The position numbers and the translations under genes are program-made. The notes beneath the pieces are model-generated. The model was not told where the DNA came from and ran no database searches. It was given only the letters and a program-made list of their open reading frames with translations. Shown here in pieces: positions 8,117 through 17,925 of a stretch of 64,000 nt of DNA (position 1 is its first letter; every line of letters starts with the position of its first letter). Origin of the DNA: Dehalococcoidia bacterium (GTDB lineage: Bacteria > Chloroflexota > Dehalococcoidia > Lucifugimonadales > SHYT01); contig SHXZ01000006.1 of the NCBI GenBank assembly GCA_009693045.1, positions 1-64,000 of the forward strand. The letters run 5' to 3'.

Positions 8117-9415
8117 CTAGCGCGCCGCACCAACGGGAGCGTGCGCGTGACCCGCGCCTGACGGCTTCGGGTCGGCGCGGAGCTGGCGCACGGTGCGGTT
8201 GAACACGCCGCTAAGGACCGCGAATCCGCTGACGGCGCCACCGCCGACCGCAACGGCAAACGGCGCGCTCAGCATGCTCGCGACACCGCCCGCGAGCATC
8301 CCGCCGAGCGGCATCAGGTTGTACGTCATGCCGTAGATACCCATCACGCGCCCGCGCAGCTGGTCGGGGACCCGCATCTGCAGGGTGCTCATGATGGCGA
8401 TGGTGTAGATGGACTGGCCGAACCCCGCAAAGAAGATCAGCGCCAGGGACAGCCCGTACCAGTGGGAAAGGCCAAAACCCATGATCAGGCCGCCAAACAG
8501 GAATGACCCCACGAGCATGAGCAGGCCGCGTCGCGGGAACCATCCGAGGAACGCCGAGCAGACCGTGCCAAGCAGCGCGCCGATGCCGCCCGCGCTCATG
8601 AGTGCGCCCTGCGCGGCGGCGCTCTTGTGCAAGATATCAATGGTGAAGATGGGCATGAGCTGGAGGTACGCCATGCCGAAGAAGCTGTTGAAGAACGTCA
8701 TGGCAATAAGCGAGGAGAACAGCGAGTTGTCGCGTACGAACTTGGCGCCCTGGAACAGGTCCTGAAGCGCGCTGTGCCCGCGCTGCCGTTGAACTGCGGG
8801 GACTTTTATGCGAGCGACAAGCACCGCCATGCCCAGGAACCCCGCGGCCCCCACAAAGAGCGCGGTCTCGGTACCGAAGGCCGCGACGATGATGCCGGCG
8901 ATCATCGGCGCGACCATGCGGCTGCCCTGCCAGATGGACGCGTTGAGGGCCACGGCGTTCATCAGGTCCTTGCGTTCAATCAAGGATGGAAACATAGCCT
9001 GTCGCGCCGGGCCGTCAAAGGCGTTGACGGCGCCGATCAGGAAGGCGATGACGAGGATGTGCCACACCTGCACCACGTCCAGCAATGTCAACGCCGCCAG
9101 GAGCGCGGTGAAAACGCCGGTGAGCGTCTGCGTCACCATGATGAGACGGCGCTGGTCCACTCTGTCGGCCAGCACGCCGCCGAACAGGTTGAGCGTGATG
9201 GACGGGACGCCAATCGCGAGGCCCACCGCGCCGAGCCAAAGCGGGTTGGGCTCAAGCTGGCGCACGAGCCAGAGCTGGCTGAAGCTGACCATCTGAAAGC
9301 CCAGCACCGACGCCAGCGTGGCAAACCAGTACTTCCGGAACTCAGTGTTGCGCATGGCGCCGAACGATTCTCGCGCCCGTGCAAGGCGGCTGCTCACTGC
9401 CAAGGCCAAGGACAT
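8117..9415 (-). CDS. MFS transporter (EntS-like, MFS_3)
   Basis: A 432-residue membrane exporter with about 12 hydrophobic segments. FRKYWFATLASVLGFQM and GGVLADRVDQRRLIM follow the enterobactin-exporter/MFS_3 pattern, as do DGPARQAMFPSLI and the later QMRVPDQLRGRVMGIY. It probably expels a small hydrophobic compound; no siderophore genes are near. The ATG at 9415 follows AGGAGTATC. It is convergent with the other MFS gene and downstream of the cmk-plsC operon on the same strand. Confidence 0.85.
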   Translation of the reverse strand: MSLALAVSSRLARARESFGAMRNTEFRKYWFATLASVLGFQMVSFSQLWLVRQLEPNPLWLGAVGLAIGVPSITLNLFGGVLADRVDQRRLIMVTQTLTGVFTALLAALTLLDVVQVWHILVIAFLIGAVNAFDGPARQAMFPSLIERKDLMNAVALNASIWQGSRMVAPMIAGIIVAAFGTETALFVGAAGFLGMAVLVARIKVPAVQRQRGHSALQDLFQGAKFVRDNSLFSSLIAMTFFNSFFGMAYLQLMPIFTIDILHKSAAAQGALMSAGGIGALLGTVCSAFLGWFPRRGLLMLVGSFLFGGLIMGFGLSHWYGLSLALIFFAGFGQSIYTIAIMSTLQMRVPDQLRGRVMGIYGMTYNLMPLGGMLAGGVASMLSAPFAVAVGGGAVSGFAVLSGVFNRTVRQLRADPKPSGAGHAHAPVGAAR

Positions 9416-9446
9416 ACGATACTCCTCTATGCTTGACCGGCGCCCT

Positions 9447-9674
9447 TCACGGTGCTGCGGAGGCCGGCAACTGGCCCCAGGTGATTTCGCCGGGGTCGGT
9501 CACAAGGCGCTGCTCGCCGGCGAGCTCTCGCAGACGTTTGATTGTCGCGTTCACGTCGTCGCTAAGCAAGACCCACTCCGGCTGGGGCGGTATCCAGTAG
9601 GGTGAAGTTACACGGACGACCTGTTTCTTCTTGGGGTTCAGGTAGCAGCCGGGGTGAAATGTCCGCTGAGTCAT
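9447..9674 (-). CDS. small hypothetical protein coupled to plsC
   Basis: A 75-residue soluble protein with a Pro/Trp-rich centre (SPYWIPPQPEWVLLSDD) and a helical ATIKRLRELAGEQ segment. Its ATG overlaps the plsC stop (ATGA), so it is probably translated by coupling. No family is recognised. The overlap and operon position make it likely real. Confidence 0.6.
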   Translation of the reverse strand: MTQRTFHPGCYLNPKKKQVVRVTSPYWIPPQPEWVLLSDDVNATIKRLRELAGEQRLVTDPGEITWGQLPASAAP

Positions 9675-10342
9675 AGAGGCCCCTCCTTTGTGGAGCCGGC
9701 GGCGGAGAGCGCGTAGACGCCCTGGTAGTGGAGAGGCAAGAGCATGGCCACCCGCTGCATGATCATCGTAGTAAAGGATTCAAGCTGCGGGCGCTGGAGC
9801 CTGCCTTCAATGACAGGCAGCGAGAATGGCTGACCGATGCGGAGGTTGAAGGCGCCCGTCGGAAGAAAGATGCGCCAGATGGGGCCGATGCCCTCGGTGC
9901 CCGTGATCCCGACGGGAAGGATGGTCGCCTGCGTCCGCAGCGCCAGCAGCGCCATGCCGGGGATGGCCTGTCGCATGCCGCCCGTCGGGTGGCGCGTTCC
10001 CTCCGGGAAGATGCAGATCGCCCCGCCGCGCTCCAACAGCTTGCGGCACCAGTTGAAGCCCTTGAGGTCGTGGTTGGCGTCCTTGTCCACGGGGAAGGCG
10101 CCGTAGGCGGACAGGAACTGCGCCACGCCCGGCTTGAATAGCTCTCGCTTGGCGAGGAAGTGCAGCCGCCGGGGGATGCTGCACATGAGCACCGCCGGGT
10201 CCATGTTGCTCAGGTGGTTGCTCACGACGATGAGCGGCCCGCGCGGCGGCACGTTCCCCACGCCCTCCACACGACAGCGGGCCAGCGTGCGAATGATCTG
10301 GCGCTCAATCAAGCGGCTGAGCCGGTAGACCTTGTCAGCCAC
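9671..10342 (-). CDS. plsC: 1-acyl-sn-glycerol-3-phosphate acyltransferase
   Basis: Transfers an acyl chain to lysophosphatidate at the membrane in phospholipid synthesis. The block SNHLSNMD (His43-x4-Asp48) is the catalytic HX4D motif; FPEGTR (about 112-117) is the glycerol-phosphate-binding block. At 223 residues it matches the short PlsC form. The start overlaps the end of cmk by 8 bases, a pairing seen in several bacterial genomes. Confidence 0.88.
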   Translation of the reverse strand: MADKVYRLSRLIERQIIRTLARCRVEGVGNVPPRGPLIVVSNHLSNMDPAVLMCSIPRRLHFLAKRELFKPGVAQFLSAYGAFPVDKDANHDLKGFNWCRKLLERGGAICIFPEGTRHPTGGMRQAIPGMALLALRTQATILPVGITGTEGIGPIWRIFLPTGAFNLRIGQPFSLPVIEGRLQRPQLESFTTMIMQRVAMLLPLHYQGVYALSAAGSTKEGPL

Positions 10343-11009
10343 GAGGGACCTTCTTCTTGAGCTCCGCTACGATGCGATCCACCACGTCCTCAACCGGCAC
10401 GCGGTCGGTTTGGACGACAAGCGCGCCCTCGGCGGGGCGCAGCGGCGAGACGGGCCGCTCGCTGTCCATGCGGTCGCGGCGCTTGGTGTCCGCCAGGACC
10501 GCGCTGTAGCTCGTCTGCGAGCCGGACTGCGCCAGCTCAACGTGCCTGCGGCGCGCCCGCTCCTCCGGCGTGGCCGTGATGAATACCTTGAGGTCGGCGT
10601 TGGGCAGCACGACCGTTGCGATGTCTCTCCCCACCATCACCACGCTGTTCCCCCTGGCGAACGCGCGCTGCAGCTCCACGAGTACGGTGCGCACCGCCGG
10701 CACGGCGGAAACCGCGGACACACCGGCATCCACCTCCGGCAGGCGGAGCGAGGCGGTCACGTCCTCGCCGCTGACCAGCACGCGCATCGCCGGGTCCGCC
10801 ACGCCAGCCTCCTCCCGCAGCGTTACCACGCGGGCCAGAACGGCGAGCGCATCGCTGTCCGTGACCGACACTTTGCCACGGAGCGCGGCCCAGGTGACGG
10901 CGCGGTACATGAGGCCCGTGTCCAGGAAGCCGAAGCCGAGGCGCTTGGCCAGCGCCCTGCCCACGACCGTCTTGCCCGACGCCACCGGGCCGTCTATGGC
11001 GATGCTGAC
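10335..11009 (-). CDS. cmk: cytidylate kinase (no standard start codon)
   Basis: Phosphorylates CMP/dCMP with ATP. Motifs are SIAIDGPVASGKT (P-loop), DTGLMYRAVTWAAL and VVMVGRDIATVVLPNADLK. The conserved N-terminus begins at the codon after 11009, but no ATG, GTG or TTG lies between the upstream in-frame TAA and the GTG at 10985. That GTG encodes the Val inside the P-loop, so starting there would remove half the nucleotide-binding loop. The codon at 11009-11007 is GTC, preceded by GGGAGG with an 8-base gap after GGAGG. The likeliest explanations are a GTG-to-GTC change or base error, or a rare non-standard start. Confidence 0.85.
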   Translation of the reverse strand, partial: VSIAIDGPVASGKTVVGRALAKRLGFGFLDTGLMYRAVTWAALRGKVSVTDSDALAVLARVVTLREEAGVADPAMRVLVSGEDVTASLRLPEVDAGVSAVSAVPAVRTVLVELQRAFARGNSVVMVGRDIATVVLPNADLKVFITATPEERARRRHVELAQSGSQTSYSAVLADTKRRDRMDSERPVSPLRPAEGALVVQTDRVPVEDVVDRIVAELKKKVPRG

Positions 11010-11261
11010 CGTGGACGCCTCCCGCTGCGCCGCGTGTGACGGGAGCGATTATAGCGGGGAGCGCGGCAGAGGCCAAGCCAGCTTGCACGGACGGTTCTCT
11101 CGCGTTCGTGTTGCTGGGAAAGGAAGGTGGTCCTACCCAACCGCCCCAACCTCACCCCTAGCCCATCTCCATCGCATGGATATGGGGAATCTCGTGTACG
11201 ACTACGGCACCAGCAAGGCATATCCACATCAACGCAAGAGAACCTGAGCGGACTGGAGCGT

Positions 11262-11290
11262 TTGACGCTCGGCCAGGCTGTGCCTAAAAT
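11262..11290 (+). promoter_or_regulatory. sigma-70-type promoter of tRNA-Gly
   Basis: TTGACG (11262-11267) and TAAAAT (11285-11290) are separated by 17 bases. The predicted start of transcription is a few bases before the tRNA at 11299. Confidence 0.75.
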
Positions 11291-11298
11291 AAGGTTGG

Positions 11299-11373
11299 GC
11301 GGGCGTAACTCAGTGGTAGAGTGTTTGCTTCCCAAGCAAAAAGTCGTGGGTTCAAATCCCATCGCCCGCTCCA
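11299..11373 (+). tRNA. tRNA-Gly (anticodon CCC)
   Basis: The acceptor arms GCGGGCG and CGCCCGC pair perfectly, followed by discriminator T and an encoded CCA. The D-arm AGTGGTAGAG, anticodon arm TTGC-TTCCCAA-GCAA (anticodon CCC) and T-arm GTGGG-TTCAAAT-CCCAT are all present. It reads GGG codons. Confidence 0.95.
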
Positions 11374-11431
11374 ACAACGATCTGCTGGTTGCATCGATCT
11401 TTCCTCCGTAGTTGTGCGTACTCTCGCGTGA

Positions 11432-11866
11432 ATGGGGAAACGCGAGTTGAAGAGCATGGCTTCAAATCTAATTTGGAACGGCGTCAGGCTGGTCGTCCCT
11501 CTTGTCGCGGCCCTCGCTCTGTCGTGCAGCGTCCAGCCTGCTCCCTCGCCCCTGAATACGCCATCGGCCCCGCCACCACCCGCCGCAAGCCAGGCGCAGA
11601 CCACGTACCGCTTGCAAGTCCTCACCGACCCCATCGACCGAGTCAGCGTGGCCTCGTCGCCCACGAGCGCCGACGGGCGTTACGCCGCAGGCGTCGTGGT
11701 GGAGCTTACCGCGACCTGCGCTGAGGACACGGTCCACTGGCGGACCACCTCGCTGGGGCGCGGCGTGGTGGAGACCATCACCAACCAGCCCGTCACGACC
11801 CTGTCCGTCACCATGAACAAGGACCAGGTGGTCTTCGTTCGGTGCACCGGGCCGCGGACGCCCTAA
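11432..11866 (+). CDS. small secreted lipoprotein with one InlB-B-like repeat
   Basis: The N-terminus has a hydrophobic stretch (VRLVVPLVAALALSCS) ending in a lipobox, so it should be anchored outside the membrane by lipidated Cys. A Pro/Ser-rich linker follows (QPAPSPLNTPSAPPPP). The mature part has beta-strand features ending in VTTLSVTMNKDQVVFVRC, similar to the repeat ends in the protein at 39122-39961. The start may instead be ATG 11456; neither has a clear ribosome-binding site. Function is unknown. Confidence 0.65.
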   Translation: MGKRELKSMASNLIWNGVRLVVPLVAALALSCSVQPAPSPLNTPSAPPPPAASQAQTTYRLQVLTDPIDRVSVASSPTSADGRYAAGVVVELTATCAEDTVHWRTTSLGRGVVETITNQPVTTLSVTMNKDQVVFVRCTGPRTP

Positions 11867-11995
11867 GCCCAACCACCCCCAAGGCGTTGTCACACCCCCC
11901 TCTTGCCTACCCCGCTGCTCATGCCTATAGTGGCGCTAGCCTGCCCCGGCCATCGTTATCTGCTGTTCGTGTGCGCTGGGGCGAGGGGGTGGGAA

Positions 11996-13267
11996 ATGGC
12001 AACACCGTTGCCGCTGTCGGGCGTGCGGGTCGTGGACCTCTCCTGGATCATCGCGGGGCCTACGTGCACGCGCGTCCTCGCCGACTTCGGCGCGCAGGTC
12101 ATCAAGGTGGAGAGCCAGCAGGTGCGCGACACCATCCGCAACAGCGCGCCCTTCGCCGACGGGCAGCAGGGCATCAACCGCAGCGGCTTCTTCAACAACG
12201 TCAACCGGGGCAAGCTCGGCGTCGCGCTAAACCTGGGCCACCCCAAGGGCCTTGACCTGCTCAGGCGCCTTATCGCCATCTCCGACGTGCTGGTTGAGAA
12301 CTTCAGCTCCCGCATCCTTGAAGACCGCTGGGGCCTGACATACGAGACGCTGCGCGAGTTGCGCCCGGACATCATCTACTGCAGCCTGTCGGGGTTCGGG
12401 CACAGCGGCCCGTTCCGCGACGCCACCACCTGGGGGCCCACCGCGCAGGCGGTCTCCGGCCTCACGCTCATGTCCGGCCTGCCTGGGCAGGAGCCCGCAG
12501 GATGGGGCTTTTCGTACATGGACAACACCGCAGGCTATCAGGGTGCGATCGCGGTCCTGGCGGCGCTGCACTACCGGCGGCGCACCGGCAAGGGGCAGTG
12601 GATTGACCTGTCGCAGTCGGAAGGGGGCATCGCGATGACGGGGACGGCCATCCTGGACTACACCGTCAACGGCCGGTCGTTCCGCCGCGCGGGGAACCCG
12701 CCGGGCAACCACGCCGACAACCCCAAGATCGCTCCCCACAACACGTACCGCTGCGCCGGCGAGGTCGTCATCGCGGACGGGCGCAAAGATGGCCGCTGGT
12801 GCGCCATCGCCTGCTTTTCAGAGCAACAGTGGCAGGCGCTGTGCCGCGTCGCGGGCCGCGATGACCTTGCCCGCGACCCGCGCTTCGCGACGAACGCCGC
12901 GCGGCTCCAGAACCAGGACGCGCTGGACGCGGCGATTGAGCAGTGGACGCGGCAGCACGACCCGTACCGCGCGATGGAAACGCTCCAGCGGGCGGGTGTT
13001 CCGGCGGGCGTGGTGCAGAACGCGGAGGACAAGGTGGAGCGCGACGCTCAACTCCGCGACCGCGGCTTCTTCTTGGAGGCCGAGCACCAGGAGGTGGGCA
13101 AGCGGCTTTTTGAGGGCATCTCGGTGCGACTCACGAAGACGCCGGGGCGCATCTGGCGCGGCGCGCCGCTCCTCGGAGGAGATACCGACTTCGTCCTCCG
13201 CGAGGTGCTCGGCCTAAGCGACGCGGAGATGGAGCAGCTCGCGGAGGAAGAGGTAACGGCGACGTGA
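11996..13267 (+). CDS. CoA transferase, class III (CaiB/BaiF family)
   Basis: Moves CoA between carboxylic acids. The N-terminus is family-like: LSGVRVVDLSWIIAGPTCTRVLADFGAQVIKVE. The catalytic Asp is probably Asp176 in YMDNTAG, followed by KGQWIDLSQSE. At 423 residues it has full family length. The ATG at 11996 lies behind GAGGGGGTGGGAA; an ATG at 11903 would add a non-family stretch. A second family member lies 0.85 kb downstream on the same strand, but no dehydrogenase or ligase shows the substrate. Confidence 0.88.
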   Translation: MATPLPLSGVRVVDLSWIIAGPTCTRVLADFGAQVIKVESQQVRDTIRNSAPFADGQQGINRSGFFNNVNRGKLGVALNLGHPKGLDLLRRLIAISDVLVENFSSRILEDRWGLTYETLRELRPDIIYCSLSGFGHSGPFRDATTWGPTAQAVSGLTLMSGLPGQEPAGWGFSYMDNTAGYQGAIAVLAALHYRRRTGKGQWIDLSQSEGGIAMTGTAILDYTVNGRSFRRAGNPPGNHADNPKIAPHNTYRCAGEVVIADGRKDGRWCAIACFSEQQWQALCRVAGRDDLARDPRFATNAARLQNQDALDAAIEQWTRQHDPYRAMETLQRAGVPAGVVQNAEDKVERDAQLRDRGFFLEAEHQEVGKRLFEGISVRLTKTPGRIWRGAPLLGGDTDFVLREVLGLSDAEMEQLAEEEVTAT

Positions 13268-13389
13268 GCGGGTGATGGACGATTCCTTCTGGGACCGTCT
13301 CCAGTGCAGAGCTCTTACGGCTGAATGCCAAAAGCCCCAGCATTTGTGGAGCGTCTGACCTAGGGAACGAAGACGAACGGAGTGAATCG

Positions 13390-13614
13390 ATGAGAGCCAG
13401 GAAAGCACATCAAACAACAGGCGCGGAATACGCCCTAGCGATAGGCGCCTATCGGAACGAACAGGAACAGATCAAGCACCTTCTCCAGAATACGCTCGGT
13501 CACTATGGGAAGCCCAAGACGAGCCTGAAAGGGTTGCGGAAGCGGCTTGCGACAGAACTGGGTGACTTCTCACTAAGCCAACTCATCATCAAGATGCGGG
13601 AGGAAGGGTTCTAG
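13390..13614 (+). CDS. probable antitoxin partner of the downstream PIN protein
   Basis: A 74-residue basic protein (YRNEQEQIKHLLQNTLGHYGK ... SLKGLRKRLATELGD) ending one base before the GTG start of a PIN-domain gene. Size, charge and close pairing fit an antitoxin, but I do not recognise a known DNA-binding fold. Base composition is lower in GC than the flanking CoA-transferase genes, consistent with an acquired cassette. Confidence 0.55.
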   Translation: MRARKAHQTTGAEYALAIGAYRNEQEQIKHLLQNTLGHYGKPKTSLKGLRKRLATELGDFSLSQLIIKMREEGF

Positions 13615-14100
13615 GTGACGCTGTTCTATCTGGACACATCCGCTCTAGCGAAACGGTACAAACCAGAGAAGGGATCTGACGTCGTTGACCTGGTATTTGA
13701 GCGCATGGCTGCGGGAGATCGCGTTGCGGTTCCTTTTCTAGCTGCAGTGGGGCTTGCGGGAGCCGTCACGAGGCTATGCACAAGTAGAACGATCAGTGAA
13801 CGCGGAGCAGCGGACCTTCTCGCACGTTTCAGAGAGGAAATGATTTCGCAGGCAGAGTTGTTACCGGTGAACGATCTGATCCTGGCGATAGCTGTGCGCT
13901 TGGCCGAACGTCACGGGTTACGGGCCGCAGATGCAATTCATTTAGCAACGATGACCGAGATGGCAAGGGGGTCTGCAATAGTTGGCACTTCGTTTCTGGC
14001 GCTCGTTGCAGACAGGGCACTCAAGCGAGCCGCGGAATCCGAAGGGATAACGGTGGTCAATCCCGAAGACGACAACGCGCGCGAAAGCATCGAGACCTAA
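13615..14100 (+). CDS. PIN domain protein (VapC-like), possibly inactive
   Basis: A 161-residue PIN-fold protein. Asp7 is in FYLDTSALAKRY, Asp106 in GLRAADAIHLA and Asp133 in VADRAL, matching three metal-binding acids of PIN ribonucleases. The expected Glu in the second strand-helix junction is not seen: that part reads VPFLAAVGLAGAV. The nuclease may therefore be weak or inactive, though alignment could place another acid there. The GTG directly follows the upstream TAG. The pair lies between two CoA-transferase genes. Confidence 0.75.
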   Translation: MTLFYLDTSALAKRYKPEKGSDVVDLVFERMAAGDRVAVPFLAAVGLAGAVTRLCTSRTISERGAADLLARFREEMISQAELLPVNDLILAIAVRLAERHGLRAADAIHLATMTEMARGSAIVGTSFLALVADRALKRAAESEGITVVNPEDDNARESIET

Positions 14101-14112
14101 CGGGAGGCGACC

Positions 14113-15387
14113 ATGAGCGCATCGCAGCCGCCCCCTCCTCTCGCGCTGGACGACCTCGTCGTGCTGGACCTGACGGACGAGAAGGGCCAATACATGGGCA
14201 AGCTCATGGGCGACCTGGGCGCGACCGTCATCAAGGTGGAGCCGCCCGGCGGCGACCCTGCCCGCCGCATCGGCCCGTTCGCCGGAGACGTGGAGGCGCC
14301 GGAGCGCAGCCTGTACTGGTGGCACTACAACACGTCCAAGCTCGGCGTCACGCTGGACATCACGAAGTCCGAGGGGCAGGCGTTGCTCAAGCGTCTCGTG
14401 GCGAGGGCCGACGTGGTGTTGGAGAGCTTTCAGCCGGGCTACCTGGACGGGCTGGGCCTGGGGTACGAAGCCCTCAGCGCCTCCAACCCGCGCCTCATCA
14501 TGACCTCGCTCACCGCTTACGGGCAGACGGGGCCGTACAAGGACCACCTCACGTCGGACCTTATTGCGTTGGCGATGGGCGGCCCAATGGCGTCATCCGG
14601 CTACTCCGACGAAGAGGTGCCCGGCGCGCCGCCCATTCGCGGGACGGGCAACCAGGGCTACCACACGGGCAGCCACTGGGGGCTCATCGGCACACTGGTT
14701 GCTCTGGCGCACCGCGACGCGACGGGCGAGGGACAGCACGTTGACGCGTCGCTGCATGAGGCGCTGGCCTGCACCACCGAGGCGGCCACCCCACACTACT
14801 TCTACCTGAAGCGCGCGCCCATGCGCCAGACGGGGCGGCATCACGCGCAAACGGTAACGCCTCGGACCCAGTGGCCCAGCCGCGACGGACGGTACGTGTG
14901 CGCGTTCAACGTCCCGCGGAACGTGGCCTGCTGGAACTCGCTGACGGAGTGGATGGCGGAGCACGGCATGGGCGAGGAGCTGCGCGAGGATCCCAAGTAC
15001 CGCCAGGCGTTCTTGACCGGTGCCCGCGCGACACCCGAGATCGACGCCGTGTGGCGCGGGATGGGAGAGCTCATCAGCAAGCTGACCGCTGAGGAGGCAT
15101 ACCAGGGCGCGCAACGACGCGGGTACCCCTGGGGCGCGGTCCGGTCGCCCGACGAAAACGTGCGCGACCCACACTTCCAGGAGCGCGGTTTCTTTGTAGA
15201 GGTTGAGCACCCGGAGCTAGGCCGTCGCTACACCTATCCGAACGCTCCCGCCGTCATGCACGGCACGCGATACGGGATACGCCATCGTGCACCCCTCACT
15301 GGCGAGCACAACGAACAGGTATTCTCCAAACTTCTCGGCCTGACCGTGCAAGAGATGACACACTTGCGTCAGCAGCGAGTCATCTAG
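14113..15387 (+). CDS. CoA transferase, class III (CaiB/BaiF family), second copy
   Basis: A 424-residue family member with LALDDLVVLDLTDEKGQYMGKLMGDLGATVIKVE at the N-terminus and GEGQHVDASLHEA after the central region. The segment where the neighbour has the catalytic Asp (YMDNTAG) reads GNQGYHTGSHWG here and shows no Asp, so it may belong to a subfamily with a different active site. The ATG follows a GGGAGGCG site 12 bases after the PIN gene. The substrate is unknown. Confidence 0.86.
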   Translation: MSASQPPPPLALDDLVVLDLTDEKGQYMGKLMGDLGATVIKVEPPGGDPARRIGPFAGDVEAPERSLYWWHYNTSKLGVTLDITKSEGQALLKRLVARADVVLESFQPGYLDGLGLGYEALSASNPRLIMTSLTAYGQTGPYKDHLTSDLIALAMGGPMASSGYSDEEVPGAPPIRGTGNQGYHTGSHWGLIGTLVALAHRDATGEGQHVDASLHEALACTTEAATPHYFYLKRAPMRQTGRHHAQTVTPRTQWPSRDGRYVCAFNVPRNVACWNSLTEWMAEHGMGEELREDPKYRQAFLTGARATPEIDAVWRGMGELISKLTAEEAYQGAQRRGYPWGAVRSPDENVRDPHFQERGFFVEVEHPELGRRYTYPNAPAVMHGTRYGIRHRAPLTGEHNEQVFSKLLGLTVQEMTHLRQQRVI

Positions 15388-15441
15388 CGTTACGAGTTTT
15401 GGCCTTCGGGTACCAATTCGGAAAAATAGGGGTGCAAAGGG

Positions 15442-15479
15442 TTGACAACGCCGTCTGTACTTGTTACGTTTTTTATAAC
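15442..15479 (+). promoter_or_regulatory. possible promoter of the 20-residue peptide unit
   Basis: A perfect TTGACA lies at 15442-15447. At 16-17 bases' spacing the -10 is poor (TTACGT); a better TATAAC at 15474-15479 is too far. The assignment rests mainly on TTGACA and on the isolated unit that follows. Confidence 0.35.
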
Positions 15480-15558
15480 CTGGTTCCGAAGTGACGGCCC
15501 AGGTACAAGGCACCCGAACCCCGAGGTCGGACAGACCACCAACCGGAGGAGAAAGGGG

Positions 15559-15621
15559 GTGAAACTCATGCCAGTCGCCAAGAAGATGCCCGCCAAGAAG
15601 GCGCCCGCCAAGAAGAAGTAG
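15559..15621 (+). CDS. 20-residue Lys/Pro/Ala-rich peptide
   Basis: GTG 15559, 8 bases after GGAGGA (15545-15550), opens a frame ending TAG 15619-15621; an ATG at 15568 is in the same frame. The product ends MPVAKKMPAKKAPAKKK: 9 Lys in the last 17 residues, with AKKxPAKK repeats like those in tails of histone H1-like and HU-like DNA-binding proteins. A 19-bp hairpin terminator starts 16 bases after the stop, so this looks like a complete small transcription unit rather than noise. The frame stays open upstream to 15430, so it could be the tail of a longer protein, but the ribosome-binding site favours the short form. Nucleic-acid binding is only inference from charge. Confidence 0.55.
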   Translation: MKLMPVAKKMPAKKAPAKKK

Positions 15622-15637
15622 TCCGGCGGATGTGACC

Positions 15638-15679
15638 AAACGCCAAGGCCCTCCCCTTGCGGGGAGGGCCTTGGCGTTT
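15638..15679. terminator. intrinsic terminator, perfect 19-bp stem
   Basis: AAACGCCAAGGCCCTCCCC and its exact complement GGGGAGGGCCTTGGCGTTT flank a TTGC loop. It ends the short peptide unit upstream. Confidence 0.8.
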
Positions 15680-15688
15680 ACGGAACCC

Positions 15689-15726
15689 AAGGGCTTGAAG
15701 CAGTACGACGATTGCTTCAAGCCCTT
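15689..15726. terminator. second hairpin, 14-bp perfect stem
   Basis: AAGGGCTTGAAGCA and TGCTTCAAGCCCTT pair perfectly around a 10-base loop, followed by T. It may back up the terminator just upstream. Confidence 0.5.
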
Positions 15727-15777
15727 TCGCATACCCAGAAGACTCCTCTGTTTTTCTGCGGTCATCCAGTGAGAGGT

Positions 15778-15805
15778 GTAGGAGCGAGGCGTGCCTCGCC
15801 TCTAC
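15778..15805. repeat. GTAGGGGCG-type palindrome (AGGC core)
   Basis: GTAGGAGCGAGGC and GCCTCGCCTCTAC are inverted around GT. G-to-A in the left outer arm is matched by C-to-T in the right arm, so pairing is kept. Confidence 0.6.
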
Positions 15806-15896
15806 GAAACGTTGGTTAAAGGACAAGACACACGCGAGACCAACCTGGAGGCGGGACCGCAAACCCAACACCGCGAAGACCCCAGGGTCTTTTCAT

Positions 15897-16025
15897 GGTC
15901 ATTCCGAGCGCATCGAGGACTCTCCGCAACGATGTGCGCGGCAACGTGAGGAGTGGCGATTCCTCGGTCGCGAAGTTTGCCCTGAGAGTAGCGAATAGGC
16001 TCCCTCAGAATGGCAATAGTTACGT
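15897..16025. repeat. decayed copy of the palindromic core found in the TIR elements
   Basis: GATTCCTCGGTCGC and GCTCCCTCAGAATGGCA match the core of the element at 24468-24650, and CATTCCGAG near 15900 pairs with CTCAGAATG near 16010. The ATACCA terminal repeats are absent. The rest of 15727-16131 holds no gene that I can support. Confidence 0.5.
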
Positions 16026-16131
16026 CTAACAAGAAGTAGGCGAGAACGAAAAGACCCTGGCGAAAACCCGGACACCCACTGGCGCTACGTCGCCCGTCAT
16101 GCTAGCCTGAGTGACAGCAGGTACAAGCTGC

Positions 16132-16164
16132 GCCTTTAATTGCAGCCCAGAGAGGCTGAGAAGG
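16132..16164 (+). promoter_or_regulatory. PyrR-binding RNA leader element
   Basis: CCTTTAATTGCAG, CCCAGAGAGGCTGAGAAGG matches the conserved PyrR-binding loop (core AGAGAGGCTnnnAAGG) of pyrimidine operon leaders. Binding of UMP-loaded PyrR to this RNA should favour the terminator at 16213. It lies upstream of pyrR itself. Confidence 0.82.
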
Positions 16165-16167
16165 TAG

Positions 16168-17915
<1,748 letters not shown>

Positions 17916-17925
17916 GGAGCGCGAC

